This document shows, in pieces, positions 41,773-49,933 of a DNA stretch of 64,000 bases. How positions within the stretch are numbered: the stretch's first letter is position 1; each line of letters starts with the position of its first letter. The stretch is taken from assembly GCF_001424645.1 (NCBI RefSeq), contig NZ_LMQR01000001.1:2430621-2494620 (forward strand). The letters run 5' to 3'. The translations under genes and the position numbers were made by a program. Origin of the DNA: Frigoribacterium sp. Leaf415 (lineage in GTDB: Bacteria; Actinomycetota; Actinomycetes; Actinomycetales; Microbacteriaceae). Under the pieces are notes generated by a model. It was not told the origin of the DNA. It saw only the letters and a list, made by a program, of their open reading frames with translations, and did no database searches.

Positions 41773-43302
41773 ATGCTCGTCATCCTCGGTTATCTGATGA
41801 TCGCCACCTTCATGGTGCTGATCATGACCAAGCGGCTCTCGCCGATGCTCGCCCTGATCATGGTGCCGACCATCTTCGGCCTGTTCGCGGGGGCCGGCCT
41901 CGGCATCGGCGACATGGTGATCGAGGCGATCGGCGACCTGGCCCCGACCGCGGCGCTGCTGATGTTCGCGATCATGTACTTCGGGCTGATGATCGACGTC
42001 GGGCTGTTCGACCCGCTCGTGCGGTTCATCCTCCGTGTGACCGGCAACGACCCCGCGAAGATCGTGCTCGGCACGGCGCTGCTGGCCGGCGCCGTCTCGC
42101 TCGACGGCGACGGGTCGACCACGTTCATCGTGACGACCGCCGCCATGCTGCCGATCTACCTCAAGCTCGGCATGAGCCCGGTCGTGCTGACCTGCGTCGC
42201 CGGCCTCGCCAACGGCACGCTCAACATCGTCCCCTGGGGCGGGCCGACCGTGCGCGCCGCCGCCGCCCTCAACGTCGCGCCGTCCGACATCTTCGTGCCG
42301 CTCGTGCCGTCGCTGATCACGGGCCTCGTCATCGTGTTCGTGTTCGCCTGGCTGATGGGCCTGCGCGAGCGCCGCCGCCTCGGCACGGTCGAGCTCGGCG
42401 GCTCGGTGCTCGCCGCCGCGGCCGAGAAGATGTCCCCCCTGTCACGCGAGCTGGCCACGGCCGCCCGCGGCGGCGGACCGGGCAAGGCGGGCGTCGGCGT
42501 CTCGATGTTCACCAGCCCCACGGTCGCCCTGGGCCTGCGCGGCGGTCGCGCCGACGGCAGCCGCGCGGACGCCCCCGGCGAGCGCGCGGTCTACAACCCG
42601 GGCGGCACCGCCGGCAGCGAGAACGGCGCACCCATGGCCGGCACGATGGCCGACACGATGCTCGACCCGACCCGCGAGACCCTGCGTCCCAAGCTGATCT
42701 GGTTCAACCTCGCGCTGACCGTCGTGGTGATGGTGCTGCTCGTGCTCGACCTCTTCCCCCTGGCCTACGTGTTCATGGTCGGCGTCGCGGTCGCGCTGCT
42801 GATCAACTTCCCGAAGGTGAAGCAGCAGTCGGCCGAGATCGTCGCCCACGCGCCGAGCATCGTCGGCGTCGTCTCGATGGTCTTCGCCGCCGGCGTGCTG
42901 ATCGGCGTGCTCAACGGCACGGGCATGGTCGACGCGATGGCGCAGTGGCTCGTGCAGGTGATCCCGAACGAGATGGGCCCGTACCTGGCCGTCATCACGG
43001 GGTTGCTCAGCCTGCCGCTCACCTTCTTCATGAGCAACGACGCCTTCTACTTCGGCATCCTGCCCGTGCTCGCCCAGAGCGCCGCGGCGTTCGGCATCGA
43101 GCCGGTCGAGATGGCGCGCGCGTCGGTCATCGGCCAGCCCGTGCACCTGCAGAGCCCGCTCGTGCCGGCGATCCTGCTGCTGGTCAGCCTCGCGAACGTC
43201 AACCTCGGCGACCACCACAAGAAGGTCCTCTGGCGAGCGGCCGTCGTCTCGGTCGTCATGCTCGTGGTCGCGATCGTCGTCGGGGTCATCCCCTTCGGCT
43301 GA
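41773..43302 (+). CDS. CitMHS family citrate transporter
   Basis: The 509-residue protein has about 12 membrane segments, with family stretches LDGDGSTTFIVTTAAMLP and NIVPWGGPTVRAAAAL. A long cytoplasmic loop (about residues 200-305) separates two halves. CitMHS proteins import citrate with divalent metal ions and protons. GAAGGAG precedes the ATG by eight bases. The divergent citrate-type kinase and regulator support the role. Confidence 0.88.
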   Translation: MLVILGYLMIATFMVLIMTKRLSPMLALIMVPTIFGLFAGAGLGIGDMVIEAIGDLAPTAALLMFAIMYFGLMIDVGLFDPLVRFILRVTGNDPAKIVLGTALLAGAVSLDGDGSTTFIVTTAAMLPIYLKLGMSPVVLTCVAGLANGTLNIVPWGGPTVRAAAALNVAPSDIFVPLVPSLITGLVIVFVFAWLMGLRERRRLGTVELGGSVLAAAAEKMSPLSRELATAARGGGPGKAGVGVSMFTSPTVALGLRGGRADGSRADAPGERAVYNPGGTAGSENGAPMAGTMADTMLDPTRETLRPKLIWFNLALTVVVMVLLVLDLFPLAYVFMVGVAVALLINFPKVKQQSAEIVAHAPSIVGVVSMVFAAGVLIGVLNGTGMVDAMAQWLVQVIPNEMGPYLAVITGLLSLPLTFFMSNDAFYFGILPVLAQSAAAFGIEPVEMARASVIGQPVHLQSPLVPAILLLVSLANVNLGDHHKKVLWRAAVVSVVMLVVAIVVGVIPFG

Positions 43303-43306
43303 GGCT

Positions 43307-43347
43307 CCGGCCGGGCCGGGCCGGGCCGGGCCGGGCCGGGCCGGGCC
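43307..43347. repeat. (CCGGG)n tandem repeat between convergent genes
   Basis: About seven copies of CCGGG lie between the CitMHS stop and the end of the fliT-like gene. The GGG runs spaced by two bases fit a G-quadruplex pattern on the plus strand. It may act as a terminator or barrier. Confidence 0.7.
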
Positions 43348-43357
43348 TTGCTCTGCC

Positions 43358-43693
43358 TCAGCCGGTGGCGTCGAGGTAGACCGGGCGCGAGGGCTCGTGT
43401 GACGCCTCGACGGTGCGGACGGCGCCGAGGTGCTGCAGCACGGCGACCCGCGCCGCCTCGAGGCGGGCGAGCACGCCGCGCTGGCGCTCGGCCAACGAGG
43501 AGGCGCGGGTCGCCAACTCCTGTGGCAACGGCCCCAGCCCCACGGGCGGCGTCCATCGACGGGCCGGAGTGGGCAGGGCGGTGGGGTCGCCGTCGCCTAT
43601 GGGAAGCGAGGCGTCCGCCTCGGCGACCAGCGCCTCCAGCTCGTCGAGGGCGGCGCGCCAGGCGGCGTGCGTCCGCTCGGTCCTAGGCGACAC
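43358..43693 (-). CDS. FliT-like small flagellar protein
   Basis: The 111-residue helical protein overlaps the end of fliS by 11 bases in another frame. I chose the GTG at 43693, where the helix TERTHAAWRAALDELEALV begins. Position after fliD-fliS and the helical composition fit FliT, the FliD chaperone, though similarity is not visible at sequence level. Confidence 0.6.
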   Translation of the reverse strand: MSPRTERTHAAWRAALDELEALVAEADASLPIGDGDPTALPTPARRWTPPVGLGPLPQELATRASSLAERQRGVLARLEAARVAVLQHLGAVRTVEASHEPSRPVYLDATG

Positions 43694-44159
43694 CGAAGCC
43701 TCCGGACAGGCCCGGGACGGTCGAGGCGGCGCCCGCCTGCAGCGAGGCCGCGGCCTCGTGCCAGGCCTGGCGCAACGGTTCGAGCAGCCCGATGACCTCG
43801 CGGGTCTGCGCGACGTCACGGTGCACGTTGGCGTTGACCAGGGCGGTCGACGTGTAGGTGTACAGCGCGAGCAGGCCCTCGCCGCCGTCCCAGACGTCGA
43901 TCTTGAGAGACGACGACAGCTCGGCGATGATCGCCTGGGCGTGCAGCAACTGCTCGGAGGCGGTGCCCCAGTTCGCGGCGACCTGAGCGGCCTCGGCGCG
44001 CGACAGGTCGAGCATGAGGCGGTCGTAGAGCATCGTGACGAGCTGCACGGGCGTCGCCGACAGCACGGCGTCGCTCGTGTACTGGGCGCGCTGCTTCTGC
44101 ACGACGGCCGAGGGGCCGGCCGAGGCCGCGGCGAAGGCGGCGAACGAGGTGGCGTCCAT
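43683..44159 (-). CDS. fliS: Flagellin chaperone FliS
   Basis: The 158-residue helical protein has the FliS core QYTSDAVLSATPVQLVTMLY and RLMLDLSRAEAA. FliS binds the flagellin C-terminus and blocks early polymerisation. In Bacillus the FliS-flagellin pair also affects the FliW-CsrA switch. Its ATG overlaps the fliD stop. Confidence 0.93.
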   Translation of the reverse strand: MDATSFAAFAAASAGPSAVVQKQRAQYTSDAVLSATPVQLVTMLYDRLMLDLSRAEAAQVAANWGTASEQLLHAQAIIAELSSSLKIDVWDGGEGLLALYTYTSTALVNANVHRDVAQTREVIGLLEPLRQAWHEAAASLQAGAASTVPGLSGGFGVA

Positions 44160-45547
44160 CAGCTGCTGCTCGTCGAGAGGGTGGCGAGCTGGCTCGAGAT
44201 GTACTTCTGCTGCGCGGTCAGAGCACTGAGCGAGGTCTCGAGGGCCGAGTAGGTCTTCTGCAGGCTCGCGCGGCGAGCGGAGAGACGGTCGTCCCAGTCG
44301 CTGACGCGGTTGTTGAGGTCCTTCACGACCGACTGCTGCCCGGTGATGACCTTCGTCAAGGAACCGTCGAACTTGTCCGACACGGCGGTCGACGTCGAAG
44401 CGACCCGCGCGGCGATGGCACTCATCGTGGCCTGCACCTTCGCGGGGTCGGCGGCGAGCGCGGCGGCGAACTTCGTGGCGTCGACGGCGAACTGGCCGGT
44501 CTTCGCGTCGATCGAGATGCCGATGGTGCTCGGCGACTGCCCGTCGACGGGGCTGAGCACGGCATCGGTCAGACGCTGAGTGATGCCGCGTGTGGTCGAG
44601 TTGCCGCCGAAGACGCCGGCGGTGACGGTCGTCGTCCCCGTCGCACTGGTCGAAGTGGTGGCCGCGCTCTTGGTGCTGATGAGGCTCAACGCGGCGTTGA
44701 CGCCAGCGACCAGGTCGGTGGCGACCTTCGTGGCGGCGGTCGCGTCCCGGGCGATCGAGAGGTGCACCGGCTCGGTCGTCGCGGCCGAGACGGTCACCGA
44801 GACGCCGGGGATCACGTCGGTGAACGTGTTGCTGCTGCTGGTGACGACCTGTTCGGCCGCGGTGCCCGCCCACAGCGTGATCGAGGCGTCGCGTGCCTGC
44901 GAGATCACGGCGGCACCGGGCTGGGCGATCAGGTCGGGCGCGGTACCGGCGGCCACGTCGGCGGCCGTGCCTCGGAAGACGTCGAAGCCGCCCTCGGCGC
45001 CGCTCTTCTGGCTCGACAGCTGCAGGCGGTACTGCACGGCCCCCGAGGCATCCTTGCCCGAGGCGACCTTGACGGCCGAGACGCCGGCGGCGGAGGCGTT
45101 GATCGCCTTCACGACGTCGTCGAGCGACGAGGAGGCGGCGGTCACCTCGGTCTTCGTGCCCGCGGCCGAGACGAAGGTCAGGGTGGCGGGCGAGTCGGGC
45201 CAGGCGGTCATCGCCGCGGTCACGGCGGTCTTCGACGAGGCGGTCGAGCCGACCACAAGGTCGATCGAGCCGGAGACGGCCCCGGGCGCGGTGGTGGCCG
45301 TGACGGCCGTCGAGCTGCTGGTGGGGGTGAAGAGCGAGAGCGAGCCGGCCTTGGCGGTCGAGGTCGCGAGCGTCGCCAGGTCGGCGATCTTGGTGTTCAG
45401 ACCCTGCAGTGCCGTGACGAGCGTCTGGCCGACGGTGGCCTTGTTCTTCAGGATCGTCTGCGGCACGGCCTCGGACTGCATCAACGTGTTGATCAGCGTC
45501 GTGGTGTCGAGCCCGCTGACGAGGCCGTCGATGCCGAGCGAGGCCAT
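44159..45547 (-). CDS. fliD: Flagellar filament cap protein FliD
   Basis: The 462-residue protein starts MASLGIDGLVSGLDTTTLIN, the FliD N-terminus, and has the helical C-terminus (QQSVVKDLNNRVSDWDDRL, LSALTAQQKYISSQLATL). The centre is Ala/Thr/Ser-rich. It caps the filament. It follows the fliC terminator; no flagellar promoter box was seen in its own upstream region, so its transcription may depend on read-through or an unrecognised promoter. Confidence 0.94.
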   Translation of the reverse strand: MASLGIDGLVSGLDTTTLINTLMQSEAVPQTILKNKATVGQTLVTALQGLNTKIADLATLATSTAKAGSLSLFTPTSSSTAVTATTAPGAVSGSIDLVVGSTASSKTAVTAAMTAWPDSPATLTFVSAAGTKTEVTAASSSLDDVVKAINASAAGVSAVKVASGKDASGAVQYRLQLSSQKSGAEGGFDVFRGTAADVAAGTAPDLIAQPGAAVISQARDASITLWAGTAAEQVVTSSSNTFTDVIPGVSVTVSAATTEPVHLSIARDATAATKVATDLVAGVNAALSLISTKSAATTSTSATGTTTVTAGVFGGNSTTRGITQRLTDAVLSPVDGQSPSTIGISIDAKTGQFAVDATKFAAALAADPAKVQATMSAIAARVASTSTAVSDKFDGSLTKVITGQQSVVKDLNNRVSDWDDRLSARRASLQKTYSALETSLSALTAQQKYISSQLATLSTSSS

Positions 45548-45616
45548 CAGGTGCTCCTGTCGAGGTGGGGTGTCCGGGGTCGGACCGTGGGGCAGATCGA
45601 AGTGGGGGGAAGTGCT

Positions 45617-45673
45617 GAGACCGGGTGGCCCGACGGTGCAGGATCAGCTGCACCGTCGAGGCCACCCGGTCTC
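45617..45673. terminator. Long hairpin after fliC
   Basis: Arms 45617-45641 and 45648-45673 pair over 25 bases with one bulged base and a 6-base loop GATCAG. It separates fliC from fliD and would limit read-through. Confidence 0.7.
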
Positions 45674-45735
45674 GAACCGCGGTGAGGTGGTGGTTCAGGC
45701 CCGAGCTGGGAGCACGGGACCTTCCTCAGCTAGGA

Positions 45736-46593
45736 CTAGCGGAGGAGCGACAGCACGCCCTGGGTGCTCTGGTTCGCCTGGGCCAGCATCGCGGTGCCGG
45801 CCTGGCTGAGCACGTTCGAGCGGGTGTACTTGACCATCTCTTCGGCCATGTCCACGTCGCGGATGCGCGACTGGGCCGCCGTGAGGTTCTCCTTCGCGAC
45901 GTTGGTCGACGCGATGGAGTGCTCGAAGCGGTTCTGGACGGCACCCAGCTCGGAACGGGTGGTCGAGACGGCCTTGATGGCCGTGTCGATCGCCGCGATC
46001 GAGGTGAGGGCCTCCGCCGAGGTCGTGAACTTCAGGGCGGCGACATCGGTCGCGATGGTACCGACGTTGGACTTCGACAGATCGATCTCGATCTGGTCGT
46101 TGCCCGCGTCGCTACCGGCACCGACCTGGAAGGTCAGCTTGCCGGTACCAGCGGCAGCGCCGGTCGCGGCCTCACCGTCGAGCAGCTTGATGCCGTTGAA
46201 GTTGGTCGAGCCCGAGATGCGCGTGAGCTCCTTCGACAGTGCCGTGACCTCGGTCTGGATCGCCGTGCGGGCGTCTTCGTTGTTCGAGTCGTTGCCGGCC
46301 TGAACGGCGAGGTCGCGGACACGCTGGAGGATCGAGTGCACCTCGGTGAGGCCACCTTCAGCGGTCTGGACGACCGAGATGCCGTCCTGGGCGTTGCGTG
46401 CGGCGACGGTCAGTCCGCCGACCTGCGAACGCAGGCCCTCGGAGATCGCGAGGCCGGCCGCGTCGTCAGCGGCACGGTTGATGCGGAGGCCGGACGAGAG
46501 CTTCTCGAGGCTCTTCGACAGGTCGTTCTGCGTGGCGTTCAGGTTGCGGTACGTGTTGTTGGCCGCGAGGTTGGTGTTGATCTGCATACCCAT
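45736..46593 (-). CDS. fliC: Flagellin FliC
   Basis: The 285-residue flagellin has the conserved D0/D1 ends (MQINTNLAANNTYRNLN, LSSGLRINRAADDAAGLAIS; C-terminus QAGTAMLAQANQSTQGVLSL) and only a small variable centre. GGAGGA lies seven bases before the ATG at 46593. A second ATG two codons on is possible. The leader holds two CsrA-like sites, so translation is probably gated by CsrA and FliW. Confidence 0.96.
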   Translation of the reverse strand: MGMQINTNLAANNTYRNLNATQNDLSKSLEKLSSGLRINRAADDAAGLAISEGLRSQVGGLTVAARNAQDGISVVQTAEGGLTEVHSILQRVRDLAVQAGNDSNNEDARTAIQTEVTALSKELTRISGSTNFNGIKLLDGEAATGAAAGTGKLTFQVGAGSDAGNDQIEIDLSKSNVGTIATDVAALKFTTSAEALTSIAAIDTAIKAVSTTRSELGAVQNRFEHSIASTNVAKENLTAAQSRIRDVDMAEEMVKYTRSNVLSQAGTAMLAQANQSTQGVLSLLR

Positions 46594-46601
46594 GGTGTTC
46601 T

Positions 46602-46641
46602 CCTCCGTGACTGGGTGGTGTTCGTCGGCCCGTCCGTGGGC
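46602..46641 (-). promoter_or_regulatory. Two candidate CsrA sites in the flagellin leader
   Basis: On the minus strand CACGGAGG (46602-46609) covers the ribosome binding site, and CACGGACG (46631-46638) lies in the loop of GCCC/GGGC (46628-46641). Both match CANGGANG. Two sites, one over the ribosome binding site, is the known layout of the Bacillus hag leader. Confidence 0.65.
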
Positions 46642-46653
46642 TGACACCGGCTA

Positions 46654-46680
46654 CTGTCGGCCGGTCGACCGCGGCTGTAA
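46654..46680 (-). promoter_or_regulatory. Flagellar (FliA-type) promoter of fliC
   Basis: The minus-strand box is TTAC, 15 bases, GCCGACAG, one change from the set consensus. The leader to fliC is about 55 bases. Confidence 0.8.
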
Positions 46681-46709
46681 GTCAGCCGCAGAAGTTTTTT
46701 CGGGCGATC

Positions 46710-47531
46710 TCAGACCGCCGTGCTGACGGCGGCCGCGTCGGGCTCGCGCATGGCGCGGGCGATGCCGACGGCGGCGTTGGTGGCGACGCGCGACAGGTAC
46801 GCGCTGCGTCGGGCCGGCGCGGTCTTCGAGACCGGCGTGAACTCGGCGTCGGGGTCGTCGGCGTAGTGCGACTCGAGGGCGTCGCGCAGCAGGCGGACCG
46901 CCTCGGTGCGCTGCTGCGAGACGGCGCTGTGGGTGATGCCGAGCTCGTCGGCGATCTCGGTGACGGTGCGGTCGCCGAAGTAGACGCCCTCGACGATCAG
47001 GCGCATGCGCTCAGGCAGGGCCTCGACGGCGGCGGCGACGTAGCGGCTGCGCTCCGACACGAGCAGGTTCTCCTCGGGCAGCGGCAGGTCGGCGGCGAGG
47101 TGGTCGGCGACGGTGTCGTCGAGGGCCGAGACCGTGCGGGCCGCGTCGGTCAGGGCACCGGCCGCCGTCTGGCGGTCGACGCCGAGGGCACCGGCGATCT
47201 CGTCGACACTCGGGGCGCGTCCCAGGGTCGCGGTGAGCGCCTCCTGGACGGCGAGGGTCTCCTTGATGCGCTTGCGGGTGCCACGGCTGGCCCAGTCGCC
47301 CGAGCGCATGTCGTCGGCGAACGCGCCGACGATTCGGGTGCGGGCGTAGGCGCCGAACGGGATGCCGAGCGTGTGGTCGAAGGCGTCGGCGGCCTGGACG
47401 AGGGCGACGGCACCGACCGAGGCGAGGTCGTCACGCGACAGGTGGGTGGCGCGGGCGCACACCTCCGAGACGAGGTAACCGACCAACGGCAGGTTCTCCA
47501 CCACCATGGCGTTGCGTTCGGTGCGGTTCAT
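46710..47531 (-). CDS. fliA: Flagellar sigma factor FliA (sigma-28)
   Basis: The 273-residue sigma-70 family protein has region 2 (NLPLVGYLVSEV, DLASVGAVALVQAADAFD, FGAYARTRIVGAFADDMR), region 3 (RKRIKETLAVQEALTATLGR) and region 4 HTH (RTVTEIADELGITHSAVSQQ). This layout is FliA/WhiG. The ATG at 47531 is preceded by GGGAG. It should read the six TAAC-N15-GCCGATAG boxes found here. A C-terminal tail of about 45 residues follows region 4. Confidence 0.93.
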   Translation of the reverse strand: MNRTERNAMVVENLPLVGYLVSEVCARATHLSRDDLASVGAVALVQAADAFDHTLGIPFGAYARTRIVGAFADDMRSGDWASRGTRKRIKETLAVQEALTATLGRAPSVDEIAGALGVDRQTAAGALTDAARTVSALDDTVADHLAADLPLPEENLLVSERSRYVAAAVEALPERMRLIVEGVYFGDRTVTEIADELGITHSAVSQQRTEAVRLLRDALESHYADDPDAEFTPVSKTAPARRSAYLSRVATNAAVGIARAMREPDAAAVSTAV

Positions 47532-47739
47532 CGCGACTCCCAGTGCGAAGGGGACCTGTGTGGTCCGGTGACGGTGACTCCGGGCGCGACGAACGGCCCT
47601 CTGATCAGGGCACGTCGACAGGGTTCGCCGAGGAGGCGCGGCGCACCGGACGAGACGTCGTCCGGACCGCGGATGGTGCTGCGCGACCGACCCGTCGGGG
47701 GTCCGTCGCTGCTCTGCAACGCTACCGAGCAGGAGGGGG

Positions 47740-47885
47740 GCGGCGGCAGTCCGGAACTGCCCCCAGTGCGGGGGAACGGTCGTCATCCCTTCGGGGGACA
47801 CACCCCGTGCCCCCACCCCCGGACTGGGTCGGAACGGCCCTTCCTTCGAGTGGTGCTTTAAGGCTAGGAGCACGGTTCGGGGCCG
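47740..47885. other. Intergenic region between fliA and flgN with small hairpins
   Basis: The 47532-48000 gap holds no gene. Hairpins GGCAGT/ACTGCC with a nearby CCCC/GGGG are visible near 47745-47775, and GTGCT/AGCAC surrounds TTAAGGCTAGG (about 47854-47874). The latter could be an operator. The flagellar promoter of flgN follows. Confidence 0.3.
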
Positions 47886-47890
47886 CTGAC

Positions 47891-47917
47891 TAACGTGCTC
47901 CGCGCCTCCGCCGATAG
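47891..47917 (+). promoter_or_regulatory. Flagellar (FliA-type) promoter of flgN-flgK-flgL-fliW
   Basis: Plus-strand TAAC, 15 bases, GCCGATAG. The 15-base spacer includes a copy of the dispersed motif (CGCGCCTCC). The leader to flgN is about 80 bases. Confidence 0.8.
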
Positions 47918-48000
47918 TCACCGGTGCAGAGGACGCCGGGCACTCCTCGCCGACGACCGACGAACCCGACACCCCGATGCGACCGACCGAGGAGGCCCCC

Positions 48001-48504
48001 ATGGGCGCTAACGAACTCTCCGCGCTGCTCTGGCGAGAGCGCGAGCTGCTCGAGCTGCTGACCTTCAAGCTCGAAGAGGAGCAGTTGCTGCTCACCGCGG
48101 GCCGCAGCCGCTGGATCGACCACGCCACGCGTGAGGTCGAGCAGGTGCTCGGTCGCCTGCGGTCGGCGGGGCTCGAGCGCAGTGTCGAGGTGTCGGCCGT
48201 CGCCCGCGAGTGGGGCACCGACGAGGAGGCCCCGCTGCGCGAGATCATCGCCGCGGCCCCGGCCGGCCCGTGGGGCGAGATCTTCACCGCCCACCTGCGC
48301 GCCATGACCGAGCTGACCGGACGCATCGCCCAGCTGCGCGACGAGAACGAACGCTTCCTCCGGGCCGCCGCCCGCGCCACGCAGGAGACGTTGGCCACCG
48401 CGTCGACCGGCCCCGCGACCGCGACGTACGACGCGACCGGCCAGACCGGTCACGCGAACTCGGCCAGCGCCTCCGGCGGTCACCTGTTCGACGGGCGGCT
48501 CTGA
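48001..48504 (+). CDS. flgN: FlgN-type flagellar chaperone
   Basis: The 167-residue helical protein starts MGANELSALLWRERELLELL, with a Leu/Glu-rich helix LTFKLEEEQLLL as in FlgN, and ends in a Ser/Ala/Thr-rich tail. FlgN chaperones the hook-filament junction proteins FlgK and FlgL, which follow. GAGGAGG precedes the ATG at 48001; a longer start at 47977 is less likely. Confidence 0.82.
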   Translation: MGANELSALLWRERELLELLTFKLEEEQLLLTAGRSRWIDHATREVEQVLGRLRSAGLERSVEVSAVAREWGTDEEAPLREIIAAAPAGPWGEIFTAHLRAMTELTGRIAQLRDENERFLRAAARATQETLATASTGPATATYDATGQTGHANSASASGGHLFDGRL

Positions 48505-48505
48505 C

Positions 48506-49930
48506 GTGGTGAGCACGTTCGGCAGCCTCAACACGGCCTACCGCGGGCTGACCGCGGCCCGGACCGGGCTCGACGTGGTCGGCCAGAACATCGCCAACGT
48601 CAACACCGAGGGCTACACGCGCCAACGGGTCACCCAGTCCTCGATCGAGGCCGCGGCCCGCGTGGGCCTGTTCTCGAGCGGCGTCCAGCCGGGACAGGGC
48701 GTGTCGGTCGACGGCATCGCCCGCATCGGCGACCGGTTCGCCGACGCGCAGGTGCGCGGCGCCGCCGGGGCCGCCGGCTACCAGGGCGTCCGCGCCTCGG
48801 TCACGGCCGCCCTCGAGTCCTCCCTGAACGAGCCGAGCAGCACCGGCATCGCCTCGCAGCTGACGAAGTTCTGGTCGGCCTGGCAGGACGTCTCGAACGA
48901 CCCGTCCGCCGCCGCCCCCGCCGCCGTGCTGCTCGGCCAGGCGAACACGATCGCCCAGACCCTCTCGACCGGCTACAAGGCCGTCGACGACCAATGGACC
49001 TCGCAGCGTCAGCAGCTCGACGGTCTCGCCTCGCAGCTCAACTCGGCCGCGACCCAGGTCGCCGACCTCAACGTGCGCATCCGCACCGCGACCCAGCAGG
49101 GTGTCAGCACCAACGAACTGGTGGACGCGCGCTCGGCGCTGACCGAGAAGATCGCGACCCTCGCCGGAGGCACGGTGCGCGACAACGCGGACGGCACGGT
49201 CGACGTCCTGGTCGGCGGCAACGCCCTGGTGTCGGGCGACTCGGCCCGGCAGGTGAAGGTGACCGGCGACTACACCCTGGCCACCGCCTCCTCGGGGGTC
49301 TCGCTCGAATGGACCCACCGCGCCGGCGACCCCATCTCGCTCGACGGCGGCAGCATCGCCGGCTCGCTGTCGGTGCTGGCCCCGGCCGCTCCCGGCGGCA
49401 CCGGCGGCGTGCTCGCCGAGGCCGCCGCGAGCTACGACGCCCTCGCGACCCAGCTCGCCGCCCAGGTCAACGCGGTGCACTCCACCGGGACGACGGCCGA
49501 CGGCACCACGGGTCACGCCTTCTTCGGGTTCACCGCCGGGGTGTCCGCCGCCCGCGGCCTCACCGTGCTGCCGACCGGCGCCTCGACCATCGCCTCGGGC
49601 AACGGCACGGGCGGGGCCCTCGACGGATCGGTCGCCCGGGCCGTCGGCCAGATCGGCCTGTCGGTCGGTTCGCCCGACCGCACCTGGGGCTCGATCGTCA
49701 GCACGATCGGGGCGACGGCCCGCACCGAGGCCGACCGTTCGACCCTCACCGACCTCGCGGCGACGTCCGCCAAGGGTCGCCAGCTCTCGACCGCCGGGGT
49801 CAGCCTCGACGAGGAGAACGTCAACCTGCTCACCTATCAGCACGCCTACCAGGGCGCGGCCCGGGTCATGACCGCGATCGACGAGATGCTCGACACGTTG
49901 ATCAACGGCATGGGACGGGTCGGGAGGTAA
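48506..49930 (+). CDS. flgK: Hook-filament junction protein FlgK
   Basis: The 474-residue protein has the N-terminal motif STFGSLNTAYRGLTAARTGL with GQNIANVNTEGYTRQRV, and the end SLDEENVNLLTYQHAYQGAA. These are typical FlgK ends. It starts with GTG (48506 or 48509), one base after the flgN stop. It links the hook to the filament. Confidence 0.95.
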   Translation: MVSTFGSLNTAYRGLTAARTGLDVVGQNIANVNTEGYTRQRVTQSSIEAAARVGLFSSGVQPGQGVSVDGIARIGDRFADAQVRGAAGAAGYQGVRASVTAALESSLNEPSSTGIASQLTKFWSAWQDVSNDPSAAAPAAVLLGQANTIAQTLSTGYKAVDDQWTSQRQQLDGLASQLNSAATQVADLNVRIRTATQQGVSTNELVDARSALTEKIATLAGGTVRDNADGTVDVLVGGNALVSGDSARQVKVTGDYTLATASSGVSLEWTHRAGDPISLDGGSIAGSLSVLAPAAPGGTGGVLAEAAASYDALATQLAAQVNAVHSTGTTADGTTGHAFFGFTAGVSAARGLTVLPTGASTIASGNGTGGALDGSVARAVGQIGLSVGSPDRTWGSIVSTIGATARTEADRSTLTDLAATSAKGRQLSTAGVSLDEENVNLLTYQHAYQGAARVMTAIDEMLDTLINGMGRVGR

Positions 49931-49933
49931 CCG

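Noticed and set aside
47918..48000. A CsrA hairpin in the flgN leader
   Set aside because: An AGGA lies between GTGC and GCAC, but it is not the ACGGA loop of the other four leaders and the stem is only four bases.
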